A DNA stretch of 54,515 nt from Corynebacterium sp. ACRQK (GCF_022345965.1 NZ_JAKRMU010000010.1:1-54515), one strand, 5' to 3'. Positions 8,776 through 19,762 are shown, counted from the first letter of the stretch. The notes: generated by a model not told the origin, from the letters alone. Program-made: numbers and translations.

Positions 8776-10281
8776 ATGTCTGCGATGTTTGTGAGATTAA
8801 GTGTGTTTTGGCAAGACCATCAACTGGATGTCAGCCTCCCAGCACACAGGCCCGTCATCGACTACCTCGATGACGTGGTGGAACTGTTCCGTGGACGAGT
8901 AGCAGATTCCGAATTTACCGCAGACGTGGAAGCTACCGCGCACCTGTGGGTGCTGTCCTCCCCAGAAACGGGGATTATCAACGCTGAGCGCACTCTCGAA
9001 GACTATGAGGTGCTGGACGGGCACAAGCTTTACCTGTCACAGCGAGCTGAAGCCGCCCACGCACCATTTGTCGATGACATCATGGCCGAAATGCGCAGCA
9101 CCATTGGAGCCTCCCAGTTTGCGTGGTCTGGAACCACCCGCACAGATGGACTGCTGGCAACCATGTTGGCCACTATTACGTTGGTTGGCCTCGTCGCACT
9201 CAAGGGTGTGTGGGGTAGCAGCCTCGCAGGGCTTGGTTTTGGGCATGGCTCCTCTGCCGGCGGACACGTTGTGGAGGCGTGGAATTCAGGTCGAATCACA
9301 AGCGTCGTGACCGCTACCGTCCTGACCCTCCTGGCAATCGGGATTGCCCTGTGGAAGCCCCGTCCGTGGGCACAGAAGTTGGCGTGGACCCTGCCTATCT
9401 TTGGGTTCATTGTCTCTGCAGCCGTGTTGCGCCCCGTGGACAGTGCGCCAGGGCTAGCGTGGACAATTAGCATCACTGCGCTCTGCGCAGCCGTCGCAGC
9501 TTGGATCGCGCTGAGGAGGCAAGCCACAGCTACAGCGGTTGCAGCCGGGATCGTCGCCGTTGCTGCGGCGGTCTTCGGCCTGGCAACCTTCCTTGGTGCA
9601 AGTCCTTTTGCGCTGGCCGCGTGGACAGCTTGGCTGCCCATCGCGATGCTACTGACCACGTCGACTCTTGCCATCAGTAGCACTGGGCTTGCCGCGATGC
9701 TTCGTCGCAGTGACGCAGGTGAATCCATTAGCCGCGAATCCATCCGCGCTGCCGCCCTGCGCACTGAAGCAATTAGTCGTGGTATTAGCTGGGCCGCAAC
9801 AATCATGGGTGCCCTTATTGTTCTTGTTCTCAACACGAGCAGCTACTGGCAACAGGGGCTCATTGCAGCCCTGCTGGCGATCATCTTGATCCTGCGTACG
9901 AATGGCTTTTCGGATGCTCGCATCATTAGCCCTCTGCTCATCGCCGGAATCATTGGCCTCGCCACGAGCACGGGCAGCTTCGTGCATTGGTTCTTAGGCG
10001 ACGGATCGCGGGATGGTAAGGACTCCGCTGATCAGTTTGGAGTAAATGCGTGGATCTTCAACAGTGCTACTGATAGTTGGCAGCCATGGGCTGCTGCCGC
10101 CCTGGTCATCGTCATCTCGATGATGGTTCTAGCCTTTATCGCAAGCCGTCAGCCGGACGAACTGGCCGAGGCCCGCATGGCCAAAGTCATCACATTCATT
10201 GACGTGGTGGCGTCCCTTGCATTCATCCCAATTGTCCTCATCGGGCAAGGTGTGCTGACCTACTACTGGGCGGTCAGTTAG
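8776..10281 (+). CDS. eccD: EccD-type membrane channel protein of type VII secretion
   Basis: A protein of 501 residues. The N-terminal region of about 110 residues is a ubiquitin-like cytosolic domain (MFVRLSVFWQDHQLDVSLPA, then LWVLSSPETG and EDYEVLDGHKLYLS), followed by eleven hydrophobic segments, the EccD layout. EccD lines the inner-membrane ESX complex. I use the ATG at 8776 because the open frame upstream (to 8647) overlaps the eccC start and does not look protein-like. No Shine-Dalgarno is visible; TAATCA ends 8 nt before the ATG, so the mRNA may be nearly leaderless. EccB, EccE and MycP are not nearby, so the rest of the apparatus must be encoded elsewhere. Confidence 0.9.
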   Translation: MSAMFVRLSVFWQDHQLDVSLPAHRPVIDYLDDVVELFRGRVADSEFTADVEATAHLWVLSSPETGIINAERTLEDYEVLDGHKLYLSQRAEAAHAPFVDDIMAEMRSTIGASQFAWSGTTRTDGLLATMLATITLVGLVALKGVWGSSLAGLGFGHGSSAGGHVVEAWNSGRITSVVTATVLTLLAIGIALWKPRPWAQKLAWTLPIFGFIVSAAVLRPVDSAPGLAWTISITALCAAVAAWIALRRQATATAVAAGIVAVAAAVFGLATFLGASPFALAAWTAWLPIAMLLTTSTLAISSTGLAAMLRRSDAGESISRESIRAAALRTEAISRGISWAATIMGALIVLVLNTSSYWQQGLIAALLAIILILRTNGFSDARIISPLLIAGIIGLATSTGSFVHWFLGDGSRDGKDSADQFGVNAWIFNSATDSWQPWAAAALVIVISMMVLAFIASRQPDELAEARMAKVITFIDVVASLAFIPIVLIGQGVLTYYWAVS

Positions 10282-10315
10282 GCGTCGGTCTACTAGGACC
10301 CTGGCGATAGATAAA

Positions 10316-10354
10316 AGAAAGCTCGTGGCGCGAGGAACGCACCACGAGCTTTCT
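10316..10354. terminator. Bidirectional hairpin between eccD and htdX
   Basis: A 13-bp perfect stem (AGAAAGCTCGTGG / CCACGAGCTTTCT) whose loop can add three more GC pairs. It lies between convergent genes. The minus-strand exit (CTTTCTTTTATC) is U-rich, so it should work best for htdX; the plus-strand exit (CTTTCTCACC) is weaker. Confidence 0.8.
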
Positions 10355-10410
10355 CACCGGCAGCTGCTCAGCCAGTTCTGCCCGCCAAATCCACGTTGGC
10401 TCGATGTTGG

Positions 10411-11340
10411 CTAGATTTTCTCTACCTTGCCCACTGCGTGCAGGGTCTTCAGCTTGGAAGCCTTGCGCAGCTGCAGATCCCACTCGCTGGGGCGCGGGTA
10501 GGCCTTGTCGCCCGCAGCCTCGGCGAAGAATGCCACGGTGGTCGGCAGGGTAACGGGCTTGGCGAACTCCACGCTGAAGCGTGCGGCAGAGGGCAGTACG
10601 CCCTCGAGGCCACGCAGCATCGTGGCAGCGGACCACATGCCGTGCGCAATGACGGCCGGGAAGCCGAATGCCTTCGCGCCAACGCCGGAGACGTGGATCG
10701 GGTTCTTATCACCCGAAGCCTGCGCGTACTCCTGGATGTCCGCCGGGGTTACGCGGAACTTCGCGGTTGGGGTCGCGTCGTACTCATCGAACTCAACCGG
10801 CTCCAGAATGCGGCCGTCGGTCGGCTGCTTGTCCTTGTAAGGCGAGGAGCTGGAAAGCTTCGCACCCTTAGACAGGAAGCCACTGGTCTGCATCCACACG
10901 TCCTCGCCGTCGACGGAGACGACGGTAACGACATCCAGCAGCACACCCTTGGTGTGCGGACGCAGGTTCTCCGCGTGCACGCGGATGTCCAGCACATCGT
11001 CCACGGTCAGGTCGCGGGTCTGCTCGATGCGGTTGGTCAGGTGCACCAGGCCCACGGCATTGACGGGGGAATCCGATGCAGTCAGGATCTTCATGACGAT
11101 CGGGAAGCTCAGCACGTACGGGTACGTGATCGGCAGCTCGTTGCGCAGTCGCAGGCCCGTTGCCGCGTTGTAGGCAGCCAGCTCCGGCACCTTGATCTTG
11201 ACGCCCTCAACCTTGAACGCAGTCTTCGGATTGTCCTTGGCACTGCGGGGGCTACCCACGCCCGGAACAACATCCTTGACGGCGTTGCGGTATTCGTCCA
11301 TCAGCACTGGGATGGAATCCAGCTTCTTGTAGTCAACCAC
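10411..11340 (-). CDS. htdX: MaoC-type (3R)-hydroxyacyl dehydratase, HtdX-like
   Basis: A 309-residue double hot-dog dehydratase. The hydratase-2 motif YAQASGDKNPIHVSG (residues 205-219) contains D211 and H216, the expected catalytic pair, followed by FGFPAVIAHGMW. The gene follows the FabG4-like reductase at 44 nt and faces a divergent FadA2-like thiolase, the same order as Rv0241c-Rv0242c-Rv0243 in M. tuberculosis. It likely interconverts (3R)-hydroxyacyl and trans-2-enoyl thioesters in fatty acid modification or breakdown. The start is GTG with AAGGAG 9 nt upstream. Confidence 0.9.
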   Translation of the reverse strand: MVDYKKLDSIPVLMDEYRNAVKDVVPGVGSPRSAKDNPKTAFKVEGVKIKVPELAAYNAATGLRLRNELPITYPYVLSFPIVMKILTASDSPVNAVGLVHLTNRIEQTRDLTVDDVLDIRVHAENLRPHTKGVLLDVVTVVSVDGEDVWMQTSGFLSKGAKLSSSSPYKDKQPTDGRILEPVEFDEYDATPTAKFRVTPADIQEYAQASGDKNPIHVSGVGAKAFGFPAVIAHGMWSAATMLRGLEGVLPSAARFSVEFAKPVTLPTTVAFFAEAAGDKAYPRPSEWDLQLRKASKLKTLHAVGKVEKI

Positions 11341-11384
11341 TGGTCGTGGCTCCTTTCTCTACAGTTCGCTTGACGGGGTTCGTC

Positions 11385-12731
11385 TTAGGCGCCCAGCATT
11401 GCCTGGCCACACACGCGGACAACGTTGCCGGTGACAGCCTGGGAAGCCGGAGCTGCGAAGTAGGCGATAGTCTCGGCGACGTCCACGGTCTCGCCACCCT
11501 GCTGCAGGGAGGACAGCAGACGGCCACCGACGCGGGTGCCGAACGGGATGGCGGCGGTCATCTGGGTCTCGATGAAGCCCGGAGCCACAGCGTTGACGGT
11601 GATGCCACGGTCAGTCAGCTTCTCGGAGAAGGAATCCACGAAGCCGATCACGCCGGCCTTGGTAGCGCCGTAGTTGGTCTGGCCACGGTTACCGGCGATA
11701 CCGGCGATGGAAGCCACGCCGATGACACGGCCGTTGTCGGCCAGGCCACCGTTGTCCAGCAGCTTCTCGGTGATGCGCACCGGTGCAGCCAGGTTGACGG
11801 CGATGACGGAATCCCAACGGCCCTCGTCCATGTTGGCCAGCAGCTTATCGCGGGTAATGCCGGCGTTGTGGACGATGATGTCGATCGGGCCGCCGTGGCG
11901 AGCCTCCGCGTGCTCCTTCAGCTTCTCCGCAGCGTCGGCAGCGGTGACGTCCAGCGGCAGGGCAGTGCCGCCAACCTTGTTGGCGGTCTCTGCCAGGCCC
12001 TCGCCAGCCTGCGGAACGTCCACGCAGATGACCTTCGCACCGTCGCGAGCCAGCACCTCTGCGATGGTGGCGCCGATGCCACGGGCAGCGCCGGTGACCA
12101 CGGCGATCTTGCCCTCAGAAGGCTTGTCCCAGTTGGCCGGGGCGGTCGCGGACTGGGCGTCAACACGAATAACCTGAGCGTCCACGAAGGCCGACTTGGC
12201 AGATAGGACGAAGCGCAGGGTGGACTCCAGGCCCGCGAGGTCGGCGGAAGCGTCCGGGGCGGTGTACACCAGCTGGACGGTGGCGCCGCGCAGCAGCTCC
12301 TTACCGACGGAGCGGGTGAAGCCCTCCAGGGCGCGCTGAGCGATGCGCTCGTCAACGTTGTCGATCAGCTCCGGGGTGGTGCCGATGACCAGCAGGCGGG
12401 CACAGGGCTGCAGCTGACGCATGACCGGGTGGAAGAAGTCGTACAGCTGGCGGAGGTCCTCCGGCTTGGTGATGCCGGTGGCGTCAAAAACCAGACCGGC
12501 GTACTTGTTATCGCCAGCGGAGGTAGAGACCTTGTAGTCGTCGGCGAGCAGCTCCTCGATGCGGCCGACCAGGCGACCGGAACCGCCCAGCAGAACACGG
12601 CCGTCCAGCGCGGGCTCGCCCTCCTTGTAACGACGCAGCTTCGTCGGTACCGGCAGGCCAGCCTGCTTGGAGATCTTCTTGCCGAGGTCCGAGTTGATGA
12701 ACTTCAGGTATGCATCCTGGTTTTCAGGCAC
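11385..12731 (-). CDS. fabG4: FabG4-like 3-oxoacyl thioester reductase
   Basis: A 448-residue SDR protein. The N-terminal half is the degenerate flavodoxin-like domain typical of high-molecular-weight FabG ([18 protein letters not shown], then FDATGI). The C-terminal half is a classical SDR with TGAARGIG cofactor motif, NAG, and [20 protein letters not shown] containing the Y-x-x-x-K pair. The ending ([13 protein letters not shown]) matches mycobacterial FabG4. I place the start at GTG 12731, 9 nt after GAGGAG; the open frame reaches 12875 but that part is promoter sequence. It reduces 3-oxoacyl-CoA/ACP and is coupled to HtdX downstream. Confidence 0.92.
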   Translation of the reverse strand: MPENQDAYLKFINSDLGKKISKQAGLPVPTKLRRYKEGEPALDGRVLLGGSGRLVGRIEELLADDYKVSTSAGDNKYAGLVFDATGITKPEDLRQLYDFFHPVMRQLQPCARLLVIGTTPELIDNVDERIAQRALEGFTRSVGKELLRGATVQLVYTAPDASADLAGLESTLRFVLSAKSAFVDAQVIRVDAQSATAPANWDKPSEGKIAVVTGAARGIGATIAEVLARDGAKVICVDVPQAGEGLAETANKVGGTALPLDVTAADAAEKLKEHAEARHGGPIDIIVHNAGITRDKLLANMDEGRWDSVIAVNLAAPVRITEKLLDNGGLADNGRVIGVASIAGIAGNRGQTNYGATKAGVIGFVDSFSEKLTDRGITVNAVAPGFIETQMTAAIPFGTRVGGRLLSSLQQGGETVDVAETIAYFAAPASQAVTGNVVRVCGQAMLGA

Positions 12732-12858
12732 TAGCTTAAACTCCTCATATCTATAAATTCGCCACAGTGGGTGGCAAGTCGGCGCGAAATATACAAGTCT
12801 TGTTGGCGATACGCACACGCGCGTTGCCGAGACAATGTATGTTCTCATGTATAACCAT

Positions 12859-12880
12859 ACGGTGTGATCGAGCACACCGT
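12859..12880. promoter_or_regulatory. 22-bp palindromic operator candidate between fabG4 and fadA2
   Basis: ACGGTGTG and CACACCGT arms flank the centre ATCGAG; the whole 22-bp site is an inverted repeat except one central A/G pair. It lies in the 200-bp region between divergent fabG4 and fadA2, 51 bp before the fadA2 ATG. The size and symmetry fit a dimeric repressor (TetR type) or a Crp/GlxR-type regulator; the half-site TGTGA is GlxR-like but the second arm GCACA deviates. Confidence 0.55.
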
Positions 12881-12931
12881 GTAGGAATACGTTCTTTCAA
12901 TTCACATTCTTCGATGGAGTGACACAAAAAT

Positions 12932-14248
12932 ATGACTAACGGAGCACCCCGCAAGGTCGCCATCCTCGGCGGCAACCGCATCCCGTTCGCCCGTTCCAAC
13001 AAGGAGTACGCGAACGCGTCTAACCAAGACATGCTGACCGCCGCCATCGATGGCCTGGTCGCACGCTACGGCCTGCAGGGCGAGGAGCTGGGCCAGGTCG
13101 CCGCCGGCGCCGTGCTGAAGCACTCCCGCGACTTCAACCTGACCCGCGAGACCGTCCTCGGTTCCGCGTTGTCCTCCACCACTCCGGCCTTCGACTTGCA
13201 GATGGCCTGCGGAACTGGCCTGGCTGCCCTGGTGCAGGTTGCGGACGCAATCGCCCTGGGCCGCATCGAGTCCGGCATTGGCGGCGGTGTGGACACCACC
13301 TCCGACGCACCGCTGGCCGTTAACGATCAGCTGCGCAAGACCCTGATCAAGCTGAACAATGCGAAGACCACCACCGACCGCCTGAAGCTGGTCGGCCAGA
13401 TCCGCCCCTCCCAGCTGGCCCCGGAGCAGCCGAACAACGGCGAGCCCCGCACCGGTCTTTCCATGGGTGACCACGCGGCCATCACCGCCCGCGAGTTCGG
13501 CCTGACCCGCGAGGAGCAGGACCAGCTGGCAGCTGAGTCCCACCAGAAGCTGGCCAAGGCATACGACGAGGGCTTCTTCGAGGACCTCATCACCCCGTAC
13601 CTGGGCGTACAGCGCGATACTAACCTGCGCCCGGACTCCAACGTAGAGAAGCTGGCCAAGCTGAAGCCGGTCTTCGGCAAGAAGGATGCCGAGCAGCACG
13701 GCACCAAGGCCACCATGACCGCCGGTAACTCCACCCCGCTGACCGACGGCGCTTCCGCAGTCCTGATCTCCTCCGAGGAGTGGGCCGCAGAGCACAACAT
13801 CCCGGTCAAGGCATACCTGGTGGATTCCGAGGTTGCTTCCGTGGACTTCATCAACGGCCGTGACGGCATGACCCCGGACGGTCTGCTGATGTCCCCGACC
13901 TATGCGGTTGCGCGCCTGCTGAAGCGCAACAACCTTTCCCTGCAGGACTTCGACTTCTACGAGATCCACGAGGCCTTCGCCTCCCAGACCTGTGCCACCC
14001 TGAAGGCTTGGGAGTCCGACGAGTACTGCCGCGAGCGCCTGGGCCTGGATGGCGCCCTGGGTGCCATCGACCGCGCGAAGCTGAACGTCAAGGGCTCCTC
14101 CCTGGCAGCCGGCCACCCGTTTGCCGCTACCGGCGGTCGCATCATCGCCACCGCTGCGAAGGTGCTGGAGGAAAATGGCGGCGGTCGCACCCTGGTCTCC
14201 ATCTGTGCAGCAGGTGGTCAGGGCATCGTCGCCATTATCGAGCGCTAA
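12932..14248 (+). CDS. fadA2: Acetyl-CoA acyltransferase (thiolase), FadA2-like
   Basis: A 438-residue thiolase. C93 in DLQMACGTGLAAL is the acyl-accepting cysteine. IHEAFA and GHPFAATGGR supply the two His motifs, and SICAAGGQG the second Cys near the C-terminus. This family cleaves 3-ketoacyl-CoA or condenses acetyl-CoA units. Divergent from fabG4-htdX with a shared control region, it completes a three-step set (thiolase, reductase, dehydratase) able to work in beta-oxidation or in chain extension. GGAG stands about 12 nt before the ATG. Confidence 0.93.
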   Translation: MTNGAPRKVAILGGNRIPFARSNKEYANASNQDMLTAAIDGLVARYGLQGEELGQVAAGAVLKHSRDFNLTRETVLGSALSSTTPAFDLQMACGTGLAALVQVADAIALGRIESGIGGGVDTTSDAPLAVNDQLRKTLIKLNNAKTTTDRLKLVGQIRPSQLAPEQPNNGEPRTGLSMGDHAAITAREFGLTREEQDQLAAESHQKLAKAYDEGFFEDLITPYLGVQRDTNLRPDSNVEKLAKLKPVFGKKDAEQHGTKATMTAGNSTPLTDGASAVLISSEEWAAEHNIPVKAYLVDSEVASVDFINGRDGMTPDGLLMSPTYAVARLLKRNNLSLQDFDFYEIHEAFASQTCATLKAWESDEYCRERLGLDGALGAIDRAKLNVKGSSLAAGHPFAATGGRIIATAAKVLEENGGGRTLVSICAAGGQGIVAIIER

Positions 14249-14251
14249 AGC

Positions 14252-14302
14252 GCCGCTAGCCGCTAGCTGCTAGCTTGTAGCGGCCAGCGGCTTCTAGCCG
14301 CC
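14252..14302. terminator. Two small GC-rich hairpins between convergent fadA2 and the DUF4185 gene
   Basis: GCCGCTA (14259-14265) pairs with TAGCGGC (14278-14284), and GCGGCT (14287-14292) with AGCCGC (14296-14301). The stretch is built from repeated GCTAGC-like units. Neither hairpin has a U-run, so factor-independent termination is uncertain. Confidence 0.35.
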
Positions 14303-14307
14303 GGTTG

Positions 14308-15561
14308 CTAGAACATCTTCGCCAGATCGGTCTTGTACACCACAGCGTTGTAGCTGTGCCACGAGGTGGCCACCCAGTACAAGTTCCCATCGGTCTGGTG
14401 TGGGTACATATACCCGCCGTAGATATCCGGCACCTGGGCCCTGGAGATCAGCGTTTTTGCGCTGCTCCAGGGCCCTTCTGGGCTATCGGCCTGGCGCAGC
14501 ACCATTCCTTGGGTGGATTCGTAGAGTGCCAACCACTTGCCGAGGTGCTCGTTGTACTGCACGGATAGCTCGGAGACTCGCCCGTCGAGCACCGGCTTTG
14601 CAGCGTCCATGCGGGAGGACCAGCCACTGCCGTCCCAGTACTCCGCAGAGCTGAAGTCGGGGAATTCTGCCTCGTTGATGCGTGCCAGGCGCGCCTGACC
14701 GGAGCGCCCCGATGGGGTGCCGTAGACGTAAATGTAGCCGTCGTCGCCTGCAGCGCTTTCCGGTGCCTTGGCGAAGGCGGTCATCTGGAAGTAGTCGTTG
14801 CCACGGCTGTGTGCTGGGAGGTCAGGCAGGCGGCTGTCCTTAGAGGCCACCGAGCTGGTGCGGTAGGAGTCCGGCACCACAGAGAAAGTCTTCCCGCCAT
14901 CGGTGGATTTCGCCGTCGCGGCGTAGTTCGTACGCCACTGTCCCGGGCGGCCCCAGTCGCGCACGGACATGAAGTCCACGTACTGCGCACCATTTACCTC
15001 GATGCCTGCGGTCGGGATGATTGTCTTCTCCACACCGTCGATCTTTAGAGATTCAGGCAGGAACTCCTCGGAGCGGCTGCCGGTGGCAGGACCACCCATG
15101 TGGATGCCGTTGGAGGGATCCATATCGTCGGTCTCGTATAGGGCATTGGAGTGCCAGCCGTTGTTTCCGGAACCACAGCGGAAGGAATCACCAAACGCCG
15201 CCAGCACGCGCCCATTGCCGGAATCCCACATGATGCCCAGGTCTGTGGAGCTCAAGCCCGTCTTGTCGGTGCGGTCGGGGCTGAAGCGGCCGGTGAGCAT
15301 GTGCATTGCCTCGGTATTACCGGTGACCTTCGGCATGCCCTCGGGCTTGCCGGTCAGCCACTGTGGTTGGCCAAGGCTACCGGCTAGCGAGCCGCTGCTG
15401 CTGGCGGCCAGCCCATCGCTGGTAGTGGGCCTGTAGGTCCAGCATGGATCCGCCGCGGCGTGACCCGTGGATAGGGCGGTCACGGCGGTGGCGGTAGCCA
15501 GGATCGAACCTGCGGTCAAAGTTGCGGCAAGCGAGCTGCGAGAGGCGGAAATCTTATGCAT
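14308..15561 (-). CDS. Secreted DUF4185 protein, possible endo-D-arabinanase
   Basis: A 417-residue protein starting at ATG 15561 with a clear signal peptide (MHKISASRSSLAATLTAG..., cleavage near AAA-DPCW). The DUF4185 signature is visible: a D-L-G-x-x-W-D-x-G-N-G block followed by VLAAFGDSF and a multi-bladed propeller pattern with repeated D/N-G turns. Some DUF4185 proteins of mycobacteria have been shown to be endo-D-arabinofuranases (GH183) acting on arabinogalactan or lipoarabinomannan. The corynebacterial wall contains the same D-arabinan, so a wall-remodelling role is plausible. The frame is open to 15762, but only the shorter form has a signal peptide. TATAAC lies 4 nt before the ATG. 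Confidence 0.85.
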   Translation of the reverse strand: MHKISASRSSLAATLTAGSILATATAVTALSTGHAAADPCWTYRPTTSDGLAASSSGSLAGSLGQPQWLTGKPEGMPKVTGNTEAMHMLTGRFSPDRTDKTGLSSTDLGIMWDSGNGRVLAAFGDSFRCGSGNNGWHSNALYETDDMDPSNGIHMGGPATGSRSEEFLPESLKIDGVEKTIIPTAGIEVNGAQYVDFMSVRDWGRPGQWRTNYAATAKSTDGGKTFSVVPDSYRTSSVASKDSRLPDLPAHSRGNDYFQMTAFAKAPESAAGDDGYIYVYGTPSGRSGQARLARINEAEFPDFSSAEYWDGSGWSSRMDAAKPVLDGRVSELSVQYNEHLGKWLALYESTQGMVLRQADSPEGPWSSAKTLISRAQVPDIYGGYMYPHQTDGNLYWVATSWHSYNAVVYKTDLAKMF

Positions 15562-15609
15562 GCAAGTTATATTTGCATACGCTGTCCTGCGGCGCCTGTC
15601 GAGCTCCGC

Positions 15610-15615
15610 TATATT
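15610..15615 (+). promoter_or_regulatory. -10 box TATATT, leaderless start of the small secreted protein
   Basis: TATATT ends 7 nt before the ATG at 15623, and no Shine-Dalgarno is present in between. Confidence 0.45.
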
Positions 15616-15622
15616 CTCGGCT

Positions 15623-15979
15623 ATGGCTAATTCCTCTCGCATTGCTTCCATCGCCGTCGCTGCCGTTCTTACTCTGTCCAGCGCTGCGGGTATCGCTGGC
15701 GCCGCGGACGCTGATTCCGCACCCGAGACCCTCCAGCCTCTGCCGACCGTTGAGACTCCCAAGGCTCCTGCGTCTAGCGGCTTGGGTAGCTCCTCGCGCG
15801 TGCCGAAGGCCTGCCAGAAGCTGGATCAGCAAATCGAAGAGGTCCGTAAGCAGTGGGATGAGGCCGTTGCGGAGCAGGATATCTACAAGGCCAATGGCCT
15901 GCGCGTGGAGTTCGGCAACCTTGCCGCCAGCTACTACCAGTGCCGCCTGGCCGGAAACACTCTGGTCGGTTCCCTGTAG
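15623..15979 (+). CDS. Small secreted protein of unknown function
   Basis: A 118-residue protein with a signal peptide (MANSSRIASIAVAAVLTLSS, cleavage near AGA-ADADS). A Pro/Ser-rich linker leads to a helical C-terminal domain of about 55 residues with two cysteines (KACQKL, YYQCRL) that could form a disulfide. I recognise no family. The frame extends upstream to 15467, but that part overlaps the divergent DUF4185 gene; the start at 15623 gives the signal peptide and fits a leaderless promoter. coaE begins 16 nt downstream. Confidence 0.75.
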   Translation: MANSSRIASIAVAAVLTLSSAAGIAGAADADSAPETLQPLPTVETPKAPASSGLGSSSRVPKACQKLDQQIEEVRKQWDEAVAEQDIYKANGLRVEFGNLAASYYQCRLAGNTLVGSL

Positions 15980-15983
15980 GCGC

Positions 15984-15989
15984 TAGCAT
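15984..15989 (+). promoter_or_regulatory. -10 box TAGCAT, possible leaderless start of coaE
   Basis: TAGCAT ends 6 nt before the coaE ATG, with no ribosome binding site in the gap. It lies 4 nt after the preceding stop codon. Confidence 0.35.
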
Positions 15990-15995
15990 GGCCTC

Positions 15996-16580
15996 ATGAT
16001 CACAATTGGGCTGACTGGTGGAATCGGATCGGGCAAGTCAACCGTCTCTTCGCGGTTGGCGGAGCTCGGTGCTTTTATTGTTGACGCCGACCTGGTGGCG
16101 CGCGAGATCGTCGAACCAGGTCAGCCAGCTTTGGCCGAGCTGGCGGATGCGTTTGACGGGGTGCTGAACCCCGACGGCACGTTAAACCGGGCGGAACTAG
16201 CCCGGCAGGCCTTTGCTACGCCGGAGGCGACGGAGAAGCTGAACGCGATCACTCACCCGCGCATTCGTGCCCGCACTGAAGAGCTGTTTAAGCAGGGGCG
16301 GGAGTCCGGCGCGCAGGTGCTCGTCTACGACATGCCGCTGCTCATCGAAAACGGTGAGGTCGACAAGGTCGACCACGTGTTGGTGGTGGACGCTCCCGAC
16401 GAGCTGCGCATCGACCGCCTAGTGCAACACCGCGGTTTAGATGAGGACGACGCCCGCCGCCGGATTGCTGCCCAGATCGACCGCGAGACCCGCCTGAATG
16501 CGGCGGACACAGTTCTGGATAATTCCGGAACCGTGGAACAGCTACTCGAGCAGGTCGACGATTTCTGGGACGGGTTCTAA
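15996..16580 (+). CDS. coaE: Dephospho-CoA kinase
   Basis: A 194-residue protein with P-loop GLTGGIGSGKST at residues 5-16, a DAD motif after it (IVDADLVAREIV), and the lid segment ITHPRIRARTEEL. It catalyses the last step of coenzyme A synthesis, phosphorylating the 3'-OH of dephospho-CoA. Length is standard for bacterial CoaE without the C-terminal extension found in mycobacteria. Confidence 0.95.
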   Translation: MITIGLTGGIGSGKSTVSSRLAELGAFIVDADLVAREIVEPGQPALAELADAFDGVLNPDGTLNRAELARQAFATPEATEKLNAITHPRIRARTEELFKQGRESGAQVLVYDMPLLIENGEVDKVDHVLVVDAPDELRIDRLVQHRGLDEDDARRRIAAQIDRETRLNAADTVLDNSGTVEQLLEQVDDFWDGF

Positions 16581-16584
16581 GGCC

Positions 16585-17529
16585 TTACCAGAAACGCGGG
16601 ATGCCGGCGCCGAAGATCGGCGGCAGGCCGTCGGCCACAATCGTCTCCGGGAAGATGAATAGCCCCACCGCGTCGCGGTAGCGGGAGGTGCGCTCCTTGG
16701 CCAGGTTGCGCTGCTGCACCGGATCGGACTTGGAGGCCAGGCCGTAGACGGTGGTGTGCGGGCCGAAGGCAATGCGGTAGTCGCTCACTCCACGGTGCAG
16801 GTGGCTATCAGTAGTGGCGATCACCAGCTCGCGCGGCAGCGACTTGCCGTGGGAGGCGTTCTTGGACTGCGCGTTCATCTTTCCGAAGACCTTCGCGCTG
16901 TGCCACGCATTGCTGATGGTGGACCAGGAGTTGCCCTCCACGTGGATGCGCTGCGGGGAGATTCCGGCGCGGACCAGCCACCTCTTCATCGATTCGGCCT
17001 CCACGTGCCCGTGCTCGGTCTTGCCACCGGAGGTGATGATGGGGCTCTCCGGGTGCCGCAGTGCATAATCGCGGGCAACCTCCAGGCGGCGCTGCAGGTT
17101 GGGGTGCACGGAGCCATCCGCGTTCAGCCCGTTACCCAGCACCACCACGGTTGCACGCGGACTGGTGGCCTTGCCAGGAGCTTTCACAGGAGCCTCCAAG
17201 ACCTTGAGGATATGGCTCACCTCGGCGCGTCGGGCGGGGGAGAGCCGGTCCAACGCCGGGCGGGGATCCTGGTTCAAATACTGGGCGGCGATGGCGGCCG
17301 CGGAGTAGGCGTCATCAACAGTACGAGCAGTACGCGCACCGCTGGGGCCAACCGGCAACAGCTCGCCAGGAATAACGACGGTGTTGGGGCCGATCGGCGC
17401 CGAACCGGCAACGATCGGTGGGACGGCGGGCGCAGACGGTGCAGGTGCGGCAACGGCAGAGGGAGTGACCAAGAGTGAAAGAGCGATGACAGGGGCCATA
17501 GCGGCACGACCGCGGGAGAAGAGCTTCAT
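16585..17529 (-). CDS. Secreted DUF218 (YdcF/SanA-like) protein
   Basis: A 314-residue protein from ATG 17529 with a signal peptide (MKLFSRGRAAMAPVIALSLL..., Ala/Pro-rich after cleavage). The C-terminal half is a DUF218 domain: VVVLGNGLNADG, RLEVARDYALRHP, ITSGGKTEHGHVEAESM and NSWSTISNAWHS. Relatives are envelope proteins thought to act on cell-wall or lipid-carrier intermediates; the substrate here is unknown. The frame is open to 17706, but the upstream part overlaps the uvrB promoter side and lacks the signal peptide. Confidence 0.85.
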   Translation of the reverse strand: MKLFSRGRAAMAPVIALSLLVTPSAVAAPAPSAPAVPPIVAGSAPIGPNTVVIPGELLPVGPSGARTARTVDDAYSAAAIAAQYLNQDPRPALDRLSPARRAEVSHILKVLEAPVKAPGKATSPRATVVVLGNGLNADGSVHPNLQRRLEVARDYALRHPESPIITSGGKTEHGHVEAESMKRWLVRAGISPQRIHVEGNSWSTISNAWHSAKVFGKMNAQSKNASHGKSLPRELVIATTDSHLHRGVSDYRIAFGPHTTVYGLASKSDPVQQRNLAKERTSRYRDAVGLFIFPETIVADGLPPIFGAGIPRFW

Positions 17530-17601
17530 GTGACTAACCTTAGAACGGCCATAGTAAAAGCGCTGGGTGAAAGCACGACAGGCGGTGTCCGAGGCGACAC
17601 G

Positions 17602-17607
17602 TAGACT
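17602..17607 (+). promoter_or_regulatory. -10 box TAGACT, leaderless start of uvrB
   Basis: TAGACT ends 7 nt before the uvrB ATG at 17615, with no Shine-Dalgarno between. Confidence 0.45.
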
Positions 17608-17614
17608 GGTGCGC

Positions 17615-19762
<2,148 letters not shown>

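Noticed and set aside
12902..14116. 404-codon open frame opposite fadA2
   Set aside because: Gln/Gly/Val-rich shadow of the thiolase gene.
17530..17614. LexA/SOS box before uvrB, also looked for before uvrA
   Set aside because: No TCGAA-N-TTCGA-like palindrome was found in either upstream region.
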